Source: Orobanche coerulescens
Taxonomy: Eukaryota; Streptophyta; Magnoliopsida; Lamiales; Orobanchaceae
NCBI GenBank assembly: GCA_033398695.1
Contig: CM065804.1
Span: forward strand, 47,399,501 to 47,463,500
Direction: 5' to 3'
Length of the DNA: 64,000 nucleotides
Both the position numbers and the translations under genes were made by a program. Shown in pieces: positions 24,821 through 34,714 of the stretch (positions are counted from its first letter, which is position 1; every line of letters starts with the position of its first letter). The notes beneath the pieces are model-generated. The model was given only the letters and a program-made list of their open reading frames with translations, had not been told where the DNA came from and ran no database searches.

Positions 24821-25063
24821 ATGTGCCGAGCCGCCTGTCTACTGCATCGCGACAACGACGGAGTCAGAGCGCAGCCAAGGAGCCGAGGTTTCACAACAAA
24901 GACCAAACATATTGAGAGGAAGTATCATCTCGTAAGAGAATTTGTTCGCAAGGGATACATCAGGCCGCACGCAGTAGACTCGGCCGACAACGTCTCCGAT
25001 CCACCGACCAAGCCACTTTCTCGGACTAGCTTAGAGCGTCATCCTGGAGAACATGGGTATTAG
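24821..25063 (+). pseudogene. Copia RNase H, C-terminal end
   Basis: The frame carries KTKHIERKYHLVREFV and DPPTKPLSRTSLERH, the usual end of copia polyproteins. It is separated from the reverse transcriptase frame by a frameshift in 24780-24820 and ends 37 bp before the 3' LTR. Confidence 0.8.
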
Positions 25064-25100
25064 ATACCATAGTGTGTGGCATTGAGTGCAAGTGGGAGAT

Positions 25101-27060
25101 TGTTAGGAGTATGCCCTCGAATGCCACTCGGAGGTTGTTGAGTGAGGGCATTGTACTTGTAATTATGTAAACCATTTATATAAGGCAAATGAATGTTTCT
25201 TTATTTACCGGTAGTTACCGGCATTCCTAACTCGTAAATAAACATATAGAAACTAGTCCGTGTATTTGAGAGCAAAACGCTCCACTCCTTATCGATAAGG
25301 GGGTCGGCACTCGAAGGTTATAGCTCAAATACTTAATCGTCATAAGTCGATGAAACTTGATAGGCGTTAAGTTTATGTGAAGACTTGTATGACGTGTTCT
25401 TTGACATGGAGAGTGCCTCGAACACTAATGGTTAGTGGGAGCACACGTTATAGGTATGCTAATCGATTAGTATACTGAACCGACTCACCCTCGATTCCTC
25501 ACATGGATTTCACTCCGGACACCAATGACGGAATCGAAAGGTTGTGATAGGTATTCGTGAACCTTAGACTTGAGGATTTAGTAGGGATGTGCTTGTGACG
25601 TCAAGATTTTCATTAGAGTAGTTCGACCTCGTAAACCTAAGGCGGGGTCAACTCGACGTGCATCTTGACGGCAAGTAGCAGTCCTACCGAATACCAAGAT
25701 AGAATTCTTTCTCCCGTTAGTGAGCGGGTTATATGTCATATACGGTTATCGCGATGAGATCATAAGTCTTTGCCAAAGCATTGGAGCTAGTTGTATTAGA
25801 TACACGGCACCGATGATCTCGATTTGCATTAACGCATGCATAGCGTCAAGTACGATAGGGTTTGATCGACCGTGACCCTATAACTTGATCGGGACATTTG
25901 AAAGAAGGGTTTATACGTATACCGGTATTCACGAGAATGGTTCTTGAATGATCCCAATCATTCGTTCTCGATGCATACAGTGTAGGCCACCAGTGGCTAG
26001 GTGGTGCTACTACTCTTTGGTTCCTCCCATTCGATCGAGACGGACCTACCGAGTCGCGCATTAGGATTGACGACGGAATGAATTAAGCTAATTCTCTCAT
26101 TATGAATATTAGATATTGGATATCTAAATTTGGGACATTGGATGTTTAAATCGATTTATCGGATAAATTGATTTACGGCTTAATGGATTAAATATATCAC
26201 CGGGTGATTAATTTAATTCATGAATATAATTATTTCTTGGAGAAATTAATTATGTTATTTTGTATTTGATATGTTTAATTAATTGGATTAATTAATCGAT
26301 ACAAATACATCGGAACTAATCGTAGTTTATCTGTTTGGACTCACGAGTCAAACGAACCGAACTCGTCGTTTTTGCATAATAGCCGCCCCCTTTGTTTCCA
26401 CTCACTTTCCTCTTGTCTTGTTGCTTTCATTTTATATGAAAGAACATGACATTGTGGGGTTTAAAATAATGTGGCATTATTTGTATTATTGAAGTGAGAG
26501 TTGAATAAAGGGAAGAAGATATCTCATTTCACATGCACCTTTTGATTCCTTGTGCAAGCCTTTCCAACGTGAGAATAGAGAGAGAGAGAGAGAGAGATAG
26601 ACTTTGAGTTTAACACTCATCTTCATCTTCTTCATTCACTTCCTCTTCATTTTTCTATAAAATTGAGAAAAATTATTGAGAGATATATTATACACTTAGA
26701 GTGTAATAATAAAAGCCTTCATCATTTGATTCTAGCCGTAACCTTTAGAGGATAATCAAGTGTTGTTATTCCTGGCCGCTTTTCCTACGCTAAAGTAGAG
26801 ACGCGGTGCTTTCGGCGTTGGATCGTTCAAGGGCTTGGAGCGGATCGGATACGTAGAGATCAATTAAAGCTTGGGGAATAGCTCAAGAGAAGGTTTCCAT
26901 TTAATCAACGGACTTCGAGGGTTAGTTTCTTACGACTCTTGCTTTTCGTTTATATATTCGTATATACGTAGCTCGATCGATCCTCGTAGGGATTCGGATC
27001 GAATTAATTTTCGTTTTACCGCTTCCGCTGGGCCTTCGTTTTAGGCACCGAATCCCAACA
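25101..27060 (+). mobile_element. Copia 3' LTR (1960 bp)
   Basis: Begins TGTTAGGAGTATGCCC right after the polypurine tract and ends ATCCCAACA, with short inverted ends TGTT/AACA. It contains a (GA)n run at about 26576-26596, a TATA box CTATAAAA at 26655-26662 and AATAAAAG-type sequence near 26706-26714, consistent with promoter and polyadenylation functions. The other LTR is outside the window, so neither age nor target duplication can be judged. Confidence 0.85.
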
Positions 27061-27361
27061 TTAATAACACATCATCAAAACGATCTAAAAAATATTGTTC
27101 CAACACTACCCACAACACCCACCCGACGGATACCTTCCCCCACACCCACACCGAACCGCCGCCTCGGATCCCGCCCGGACCCTCGGACCCCACCCTGAAC
27201 CCCAGCCGGAGGCCGTCTATCGACTATCAGGTCCATTAAAACCACTAAATCAGATTATTACAGAGAATAAATTATTATAAGCTGCTGCACACTTTGAATA
27301 TTTCTGCTGTTTGTGACGTCAGATCTGTTGTTTTCTGCTATAACATAGTATGATTGAGCTC

Positions 27362-27370
<9 letters not shown>
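27061..27370. other. Unassigned DNA right of the copia element
   Basis: About 310 bp with a C-rich stretch at 27100-27210. I see no gene, repeat ends or recognisable family in it. Confidence 0.5.
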
Positions 27371-27419
<49 letters not shown>

Positions 27420-27798
27420 GGAATGATTCAGGTAGGAAAGATAAATTTCGTAGAAATAGGAATGAATTTGGGTCTTTGATTCAGTTAGATCAAGGGTTGA
27501 GATTTATATTCAGTTGTGCTACGTGTTTGTGTTGTGTGCTACGTGAACTGAAATATATAAATTAAGTGAGGTTGTGCTATGTATTTGTACTGTTTGTGCT
27601 ACGATACAATGGAAAATGTGCTAGACTTAACCTATTTAAAATCTGTGCTACGAAATAATGAAATATGTGCTAAACTCACATATTTAGAATCCGTGCAGCA
27701 TAATAATTCTGATTATGCTACACATATATGAAAGATGTGCTAGACGGATGTATCTTTTCCTATATTCCTACACTAAGAGGTTTCTCACCATAACACAC

Positions 27799-27847
<49 letters not shown>

Positions 27848-28158
27848 GTGCGTTCTATGCAGTACCAATATTAGATGTAGTACTTTACAGTACTAATTTA
27901 TGCATGATTTTTGTACTAATTATGCATGAAATATATGCATTTCGTGCATCAAAATTTCTATGCATTAATTCTCACAAAAAATTGATGCATATAATCTAAT
28001 ATTTTAATGCATCGATATTTTGATGCATATATTGCATATTTAAATGCATTGAAATTTTGATGCACAAAATGCATATATTTCATGCATAATTAGTACAAAA
28101 CTCATGCATAAATTAAGATCAGAAAGATTGTATCTAATATGACGCATGTAACGCGCCA

Positions 28159-28195
<37 letters not shown>

Positions 28196-28204
28196 TATAT
28201 ATAC
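27371..28204. repeat. Two (TA)n-flanked MITEs in a row (Micron-like)
   Basis: (TA)n runs at 27371-27418, 27801-27844 and 28161-28204 separate two elements. The first (27420-27800) is full of GTGCTACG-type words and has a relative at 28950-29337. The second (27845-28160) has imperfect inverted ends (GGGTGCGTT... against GGTGGCGCGTTA...) and an inner fold-back of TGCAT-rich arms (about 27903-27965 and 28043-28108). Elements sitting exactly between (TA)n blocks resemble the rice 'Micron' type, which targets TA microsatellites; class membership is inferred. Confidence 0.6.
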
Positions 28205-28205
28205 T

Positions 28206-28480
28206 CAGGTTCAAACGAGAATGCTAACTATTTAAGAGAATACGCGAATGATCGCTCATGTATAAAATCATATATGATTTTACACTAACGGAAAAAATAA
28301 TATATGATTTTATACTGACCAAAAAAATCAAATATATACGTATAAAATCATATATGATTTTATACTGATGTACACACTCACGTAATCATATATGATTTTG
28401 TACGTGAATCATATATGATTTTGTACATGGATGACTATTCTCGTATTGTTTTAAATAGTTAGTATTCTCGTTTGAACCTG
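28206..28480. mobile_element. MITE with about 32-bp inverted ends
   Basis: Left end CAGGTTCAAACGAGAATGCT continues through AACTATTTAA; the right end is its reverse complement with one or two mismatches, finishing GTTTGAACCTG. The inside has several CATATATGATTTT(A/G) words in both orientations. It borders (TA)n sequence. No transposase. Confidence 0.75.
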
Positions 28481-28577
28481 ACTCTATATATATTAATTTG
28501 TGTGGAATGTCAGAAATTTCTTCATGGTGCTTTTTAAATTGGTTTAAACAAAATCCGTAGAAAAAGCTCGATAACTC

Positions 28578-28608
<31 letters not shown>

Positions 28609-28609
28609 T
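28578..28609. repeat. (ATT)n microsatellite
   Basis: About ten tandem ATT trinucleotides, roughly 90 bp upstream of the start codon of the lyase gene. Confidence 0.85.
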
Positions 28610-28692
28610 ATTTTACAGAATTGCATGCATGCTTAAAAGAATGTTGATGTGTGGCCGTTTTCATTGTAATATGCAGTATCTTGGAAAATAAA

Positions 28693-28793
28693 ATGGGAAA
28701 ATCGCGGGGTAGTGATAGGTGGAACTTGACCATCTGGTGGCTTGGTGTGGTTGCGCAGCTATTCATTCTGCTTGCTAATTCTCAGAATACGCG
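28693..28793 (+). CDS. Rhamnogalacturonate lyase-like gene, exon 1 (signal peptide)
   Basis: ATG at 28693 opens 33 codons plus two bases, ending at a good donor (CG|GTAAGTG). The peptide starts MGKSRGSDRW and has a hydrophobic stretch, IWWLGVVAQLFILLA, like a secretion signal, as expected of an enzyme acting in the cell wall. I joined it to exons 2-4 because the splice phases agree throughout and the predicted joined product reads like the N-terminus of family 4 polysaccharide lyases, which cleave rhamnogalacturonan I of pectin by beta-elimination. The AT-rich MITE cluster lies directly upstream, where the promoter should be. The assignment of exon 1 itself rests on phase, position and signal-peptide character, so it is less certain than exons 3 and 4. 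Confidence 0.7.
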
Positions 28794-28924
28794 GTAAGTG
28801 TAATATTTGTCTATTGAGCAATTAACTCCCTTGTTTGTGAATAGTCTCATCTCATGTTGTATTATGAACTCAGCCCATGAATTGCAATACAGACCCAAGA
28901 TGAATATATAAGACTTCTTTGCAA

Positions 28925-29446
28925 ATATATATATATATATATATATATAGGGATTGGTTCAGTTAGCAAAGATAAATTTTGTAGGAAATAGCGGAATGAA
29001 TTTGGGCCTTTGAGTGAGCTAGATCAGTAGTTGAGATTTATACTCGGTTGTGCTACGTGTTTGTGCTGTGTGCGCTACGCGAACTGAAATATGTAAATTA
29101 AGTGAGGTTGTGCTACGTATTTGTGCTGTTTGTGCTACGATGCGATGGAAGATGTGCTATACTTAACCTATTTAAAATCTGTGCTACAAAATAATGAAAT
29201 ATGTGCTAAGCTCACATATTTAAAATTTGTGCAACATAATAATTTTGGTGGTGCTAAACACATATGAAAGATGTGCTAGACGGACGTATCTTTTCCTATA
29301 TTCCTACACTAAGGGGTTTCTCACCATAACCCACCCCTATATATGGTGAGAAACCTCTTAGTGTAGGAATATAGGAAAAGATACGTCCGTCTAGCACATC
29401 TTTCATATGTGTTTAGCACAATCAGAATACTATATATATATATATT
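28925..29446. repeat. (TA)n-flanked MITE with an attached inverted half-copy
   Basis: After a (TA)n run (28925-28949), 28950-29337 is a relative of the element at 27420-27800. Directly behind it, 29345-29428 repeats the last 85 bp in reverse complement, so 29244-29329 and 29345-29428 form an almost perfect hairpin with a loop of about 15 bp. Another TA run closes it at 29431. Lies in intron 1 of the lyase gene. Confidence 0.7.
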
Positions 29447-29973
29447 GTTTGGTTATCTAATCATTGCATTTGAATACCAACCGAAATTGTAATTCTCATA
29501 ATTATAATAGTACTATGTGATTTGCCCAATATAAAAATATTTACCAATCATCTCTTATACAATGTTTTAAAAGGCGCAAGGCGAGTTTGAGGCATTTTGA
29601 ACGGACGGGGCGAGGTGTAAGTCTCGAGGCTTATTGAGGCGTAAGCCTCGATAAAAATACAAAAGATCCTTAAAATCACAAAAATATTGTAATATTCTTA
29701 AAAATTACTACAAGAGCAAAAATTATCAATCCGATTACTAAAATATAATAATATTCATTCGTAAACCTTCAGTTTTATTTGATTTTTCTCTAATGAAAGT
29801 TACAAAATTCATATCTATACTATATAATACTTATCCCCCTTAATTTAATGTGGAAGGGGGATTTAATTGTAATTTTTAATTGTAAATATATGAATAGACT
29901 ATTTTAATTGTAACTTTTAATGTAAATAAACTAATTTAAATACAAAAGTTATGCTAAACATCACAATGCAAAT
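29447..29973. other. AT-rich intron sequence, possible decayed transposon ends
   Basis: No gene. 29560-29660 has the GGCGCAAGGCGAG / AGGCGTAAGCCTCG words common in degenerate plant hAT-type repeats. 29815 onward starts TCTATACTATATAATA, reminiscent of a Helitron 5' end, but no matching 3' end was found. Confidence 0.3.
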
Positions 29974-30878
29974 GCACCTTCTAATACACAAGGTGATTAA
30001 AATGAACTTTTAAATGATAGTATAAATTACAAGATGGTTAAATTTTAGCTATGAAATCTTAGATACAATCGGTGCATCGTACGGGTTGAATAAACCAAAA
30101 ACAACCCCGGAGCAACATACGGGTTAGTAAAGCCTCATTTCATATAACTAATTACATAGACTAAAATAAAAGGACAATAACAATAAAAAAACATGTAAAC
30201 TTCTCTAAAAGGCATTTAAATTCTGTCATCTGCTCATTCAACCGTCTGCCCCAACATTACGTACAAAACACGTGCACCTTCTAATACACAAGGTGATTAA
30301 AATGAACTTTTAAATGATAGTATAAATTACAAGATGGTTAAATTTTAGCTATGAAATCTTAGATACAATCGGTGCATCGCACGGGTTGAATAAACCAAAA
30401 ACAACCCCGGAGCAACATACGGGTTAGTAAAGCCTCATTTCATATAATTAATTACACAGACTAAAATAAAAGGACAATAACAATAAAAAAAGCATATAAA
30501 CTTCTCTAAAAGGCATTTAAATTCTGTCATCTGCTCATTCAACCGTCTGCCCCAACATTACGTACAAAACACGTGCACCTTCTAATACACAAGGTGATTA
30601 AAATGAACTTTTAAATGATAGTATAAATTACAAGATGGTTAAATTTTAGCTATGAAATCTTAGATACAATCGGTGCATCGCACGGGTTGAATAAACCAAA
30701 AACAACCCCGGAGCAACATACGGGTTAGTAAAGCCTCATTTCATATAATTAATTACACAGACTAAAATAAAAGGACAATAACAATAAAAAAAAATCATAT
30801 AAACTTCTCTAAAAGGCATTTAAATTCTGTCATCTGCTCATTCAACCGTCTGCCCCAACATTACGTACAAAACACGTG
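29974..30878. repeat. Triple tandem repeat of about 300 bp
   Basis: Three almost identical units start at 29974, 30274 and 30575 (GCACCTTCTAATACACAAGG...), the last ending at CACGTG (30873-30878). Each holds GGTGCATCGYACGGGTT, a small hairpin-forming word. A rough partial fourth unit follows to about 30930. Lies in the lyase intron 1; no gene. Confidence 0.9.
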
Positions 30879-31170
30879 GATATTCAACCAAAGACCATGC
30901 ATCGCACGGGTTGGATAATGCCTCGTTTGTTCAATAAATTAAACTGCAATATTCAAATAGTTAATGTGAATATCATCTTCATATTCATCACTCGTCTCCT
31001 GCTATGTTAATCAAGCTTTACTCTCATATTCATCACCTATATATAACTTCATAGTCATTCCAGCCATGAAGCATCATAGACATATGGTTCCAGAATATAA
31101 ATTGCCCTCATCATACGTGGTCGTAGAGTAGCACCACAATGCATAATCTCTAATCTATGATAATCTCCAC

Positions 31171-31288
31171 TAGAGATGTTAAACGGGCTCGGACCCGTAG
31201 GGCTGGCCCGTTTAACCCGTCAAAAAACCGAGTTATGGCCGATATTTCCAAGCCCGTTTAAATTCGGGTTTTTTTGGCGAATAGCTTG

Positions 31289-31348
<60 letters not shown>

Positions 31349-31583
31349 ATAGTTGTTACTATATATATAAAATATATTGTTATTGTTTTTTTTTACTTAT
31401 AAAAAAATAAAAAATAGATTTTTTAAATATTTAGCCCGTTTAGCCCGAAACCCGTTAGGGTTAGGGTTAGGGCCAATATTTCCTAGCCCGTTTAAATCTG
31501 GGCTTTTTTAGCCCGGACCGTTTAGCCCGAAGCCCGCTAGGGCTAGCCCGGAACCGCTAGGGCTAGCCCGTTTAACATCTCTA
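31171..31583. mobile_element. hAT MITE with 8-bp target duplication
   Basis: Inverted ends TAGAGATGTTAAACGGGC / GCCCGTTTAACATCTCTA flanked by the perfect 8-bp duplication ATCTCCAC (31163-31170 and 31584-31591). Both halves are rich in GCCCG repeats; a (TA)n run (about 31285-31341) fills the middle. No transposase, so it is non-autonomous. Confidence 0.88.
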
Positions 31584-31597
31584 ATCTCCACTTGAAG

Positions 31598-32061
31598 TAG
31601 GATCGTAAAAGATCTGAACTGTATCGAACTCTCACAGATTTCGGCTCGGCTCGAACTTATTCGAACCTTAGGTTCGATTCGACTCGAAAGTTTCGAAACT
31701 CAAAATTTGAGGTTTGATTCGACTCGATGGAATTTTTTTTGTTCATAGTTCAATTCGATTCGGCTTGATTTTCAAACCGTTCTAATATAGTTCGATTTAG
31801 CTCGAGTTAAAGTCCAATTTAACTCCATAAGTTCGGAATCCAAAATACAGCAAGACGAACGGTTCGGTCCGATTCGCCGAAGCCGAACGGTTCGGCCAGG
31901 GACGGGAGGAGGACCAAAGCCCCACGAACCGAGCCGAACGGTTTGGTCCGCTTCGCCGAATCCTATTTCATAGGGTTCGGCTCTATGTTTGGCGCCCGAA
32001 TCGAACCTCGAACCGAGCTTTTTCGAATCGAATCGAACTTTCAAGTTTGATCACAATCCTA
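31598..32061. mobile_element. hAT MITE, TAGGATYGT type
   Basis: Ends TAGGATCGT / ACAATCCTA, flanked by ACTTGAAG (31590-31597) and ACTGGAAG (32062-32069), an 8-bp duplication with one mismatch. The interior is filled with GGTTCG/CGAACC words. The element at 63292-63739 has the same ends. It begins seven bases after the previous MITE's duplication. Confidence 0.75.
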
Positions 32062-32438
32062 ACTGGAAGGTTCTCGACCGAGAGAAAAGTAGATTACTAA
32101 TAATGCCTTGTTTTCCTGTCTGCATTTTATCTTTTCTATTATATATATTATATGGAATTAAACTATTTTGGATTCATATTCATAATGGAACTTCATACTC
32201 CCTCCATTACATCCCAAGTGATATATTTAACCCAAAAAGTAATTTCTATAAATAAATAAATCACATCAAATTATTACATTTTTTTTCTTTGATTTTCACG
32301 ACAAACTCACCATCAATACTTTTTATCTTTAAATCTACATCACATATTCACTACCAATATTTACAAAACTTACGTATCTATCATATTAATTATTTATCTT
32401 TTTTTTAACAACATATCAATTATTTATCTAAATACATC

Positions 32439-33198
32439 TGTTAACGTCTGATTTGGTCAATGTCACGTGTACTGACCGGGACAAATGGGTCGAAGACACG
32501 TAGAAAATAACAAATAAAGTGGAAGATATTTGATCACTAAATTTTATTAATGACCTTTCGACAGCATAGAGCCGAGCAGAATAATGTGCGCCGGTCTATC
32601 CAATTTGCTTGTTAATTACAAGTCTTTTTTATTCTTTTTCAGTATCTCTCTTATCTCTCTTTTTTCTCTCTCTTATTAATGCTCAGAATTCCAAAAGATC
32701 CTTTTTTACTGTACATTTCTCCTATATATAGACAGTCTGGGCCAGTGGGGAGATGACAGCTGGCGCATGTTTGGGGAATACGCCCATAACACTTGTCAGT
32801 CTGCATTTACATCGTGGACACGTGGCGGCCTATAAGGAGTGTCTTGAGAAGGGGCGTGACTGCATGCGTTAATTGGCATGCGGGTCTATTTTGCCGACTT
32901 CCGGAGATGTCTATCCGACAGGGTCGGTCCTCGGGTCCCCCGCCGTTCAGGTCGGCTTCGGGTCTGCCGCCGTTCGGGCCGGCCCCGCCGTAATCTTGAA
33001 CCGGGACATTTTCGTCCTTCCTCTGCTCGGCCTTCCTGGATCAGATACCGGGTCGGCCTTGGAGTCACCGTCCGTTCCGGTTTTTAGCGAGCCCGGTTGG
33101 AAATCGGGTTTTTTGTCCGGTCCGACTTCGGGTTCTGCTCGGCCGGTTTAGCTGCCTGGAGTGCCTACGTGGATTCTGAGTAGGATGGGCTACCAACA
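32439..33198 (-). mobile_element. Tat element 3' LTR
   Basis: Matches 42643-43388. Differences are few in 32439-32730 and 33150-33198 but dense in the GC-rich 32730-32990 stretch, where the right LTR lacks several 1-6 bp pieces. Confidence 0.88.
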
Positions 33199-33498
33199 AG
33201 GGCCCCCTTCTTCTAGCGCCGTCGAGCTGGCCGGGGCTGGAGTCGTTCGGTGTTGAGACCGATCCGGTTTGTCTTGGATGTGTAAGAGATTGGTTTGCCT
33301 TGTGGGAGGATAAGATCTTTCGAACAGACGTCTCTTCGGGAGTCGCGTCGCACCGCCTCCCTGGTCTTTAGGTGTCATCATGTGGGGGGACGCGTGGCGC
33401 AAGAATACTGGGCGGCGCGCTCACGCGTTCTCGAATCCTGCGACGGTTCAGTAGAATTTCTCGCCTCACGCGCCTGGCATTTAATGCCTACATTTCCC

Positions 33499-33506
33499 TA
33501 TAAATA
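33499..33506 (+). promoter_or_regulatory. TATA box of the Tat antisense gene
   Basis: TATAAATA in the context CCCTATAAATAGGGG, 150 bp upstream of the start codon at 33649 and on the opposite strand from gag-pol. Transcription would start about 25-30 bp downstream, which excludes the earlier in-frame ATG at 33511 as the start. Confidence 0.65.
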
Positions 33507-33648
33507 GGGGTTGTCTTCTCCTTCAATGTTTCTTCCGCCATTTTTACGTAGTGTTGCAGAGAGAGAAATTTTTTCGGCGACTTTTTTCTTCTTTCCCGAT
33601 TTCATCGACCTTCCCGGTAAGCTTGCTTTTCTTTCTTATTTATTTAAG

Positions 33649-34452
33649 ATGTCGGAGACAAGGGACGAGACGGAGGTGGTTTTGACCGTGTCGCCGGACC
33701 GCACGGGTGTGGCGGATCTATCGATTGGCGAAGCTCCCGTCGATTGGAGTGTTGAGGAAGAGGGAGGTGAACTAGTGGAGTCGCCGGGATCTGGAGAAGT
33801 GGAAATGGCGGCGCCATTGACAGTTGTCGGAGAGACTCCGGCGGAGAGAGTCGAGCCGGTGGTGGCCCGGGCTCGCCCTCGTCCGGCCCCTTTGGTGGCG
33901 GCGAGTTGGGACTCAGCTTCGATTCGGAGTAACGTTACGGAGGAGCAATTGGCGGCCTGGCGGCTGCGTTTTAAAATTCCGGCGAGGGTGCGGATGTTCG
34001 TTCCGAATCCCGAGGAGAGGCCCCATAGTCCGCCCGTTGGTTGCACGGCGGTGTACTACCGCTCTTTACTGGCCGGGCTTCGGTTTCCGCTTCCGTTGAC
34101 TCTTTCCCGGTGGTTAAGACAGTGGGGCCTTCCTGTCCCTCAGATTCATCCGAATTCCTGGGCTCGGGTGGTGGGCCTTTTTATCCTTTTTAATCAGCAC
34201 GGCTGGCCCGAGCCCAGCTTTGAGGAGTTCAACAGCCTCTATCTATGGAGGTCGGTTGGTAGGTCCTACGGCCGGGTTTTATCTGACGGCCCGGCATGCC
34301 ATGCACAAGGAGCTAGTGGGGGTACCGAGACCATTCATAATTGGAAAGAACGGTGGTTCTTTATCTGGGGCCGTGGAGGAGTTCCTTGGATGAGTGGGAG
34401 CCGGGGTGATAGATGCCGAGTCATGATTCTGTGCTTTTACGGCCCAAAATGA
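33649..34452 (+). CDS. Tat antisense gene, exon 1 ('putative gypsy type transposon' domain)
   Basis: Opposite in direction to gag-pol. The protein starts MSETRDETEV; about residues 96-194 (from TEEQLAAWRLRFKIP through HPNSWARVVGLFILF) match the plant family called 'putative gypsy type transposon' (Pfam Transposase_28), found as the extra gene of Tat elements. A conserved NWKERWFFI follows. Function is unknown. The exon ends at ATGA|GTAAGTG (donor 34453). The frame that runs to the donor hits TGA, and only another frame fits exon 2, so a frameshift probably lies between 34350 and 34450. The start was chosen as the first ATG well downstream of the TATA box. Confidence 0.7.
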   Translation: MSETRDETEVVLTVSPDRTGVADLSIGEAPVDWSVEEEGGELVESPGSGEVEMAAPLTVVGETPAERVEPVVARARPRPAPLVAASWDSASIRSNVTEEQLAAWRLRFKIPARVRMFVPNPEERPHSPPVGCTAVYYRSLLAGLRFPLPLTLSRWLRQWGLPVPQIHPNSWARVVGLFILFNQHGWPEPSFEEFNSLYLWRSVGRSYGRVLSDGPACHAQGASGGTETIHNWKERWFFIWGRGGVPWMSGSRGDRCRVMILCFYGPK

Positions 34453-34512
34453 GTAAGTGTGGTATTTTTGTTTTTGTTCCTCTTTGTCTAACGCTCATCA
34501 TTTGTTGCACAG

Positions 34513-34676
34513 TGCGAGCGTATCCCGCGTCGAGACTTCTGCCGAGTTTGACGACCGGGTCGAGCAGCTTTTGGGCCTTCCTCTGGAGCAAAGGAAGTCT
34601 CACCTTTTAGTGTCCGAGGAGAACCTTTGGGCGGCCGGACTTAGAGAGACCGATCCGAGCACAATGACTTCTTCAG
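34513..34676 (+). CDS. Tat antisense gene, exon 2
   Basis: Bounded by TTGTTGCACAG| (acceptor, 34511-34512) and CTTCTTCAG|GTTT (donor 34677). The frame reads VEQLLGLPLEQRKSHLLVSE and ends in phase 1, which joins exon 3 without a stop. The following intron is only 38 bp and mostly T, so its splicing is uncertain. Confidence 0.6.
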
Positions 34677-34714
34677 GTTTTTTTTTTTTTTTTTTATATG
34701 TCTTCCTTTTCCAG

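Larger units (their letters stand above)
22185..27060 (+). mobile_element. Ty1/copia element, 3' part, interrupted by the family A array
   Basis: The order GAG-pre-integrase zinc finger, integrase, reverse transcriptase, RNase H, polypurine tract (AAGTGGGAGA, 25090-25099) and LTR (25101-27060) is that of a Ty1/copia element. The 5' LTR, gag and protease are absent: the sequence starts inside the pre-integrase domain exactly where the A LTR ends. The missing half is expected left of the window. Several frameshifts and stops break the polyprotein. Confidence 0.9.

Noticed and set aside
29813..30930. Complete Helitron
   Set aside because: A Helitron-like start is suggested, but no CTRR end with hairpin was found at a fitting place.
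33511..33648. Earlier in-frame ATG of the antisense gene
   Set aside because: It lies five bases after the TATA box and so upstream of any expected transcript start.
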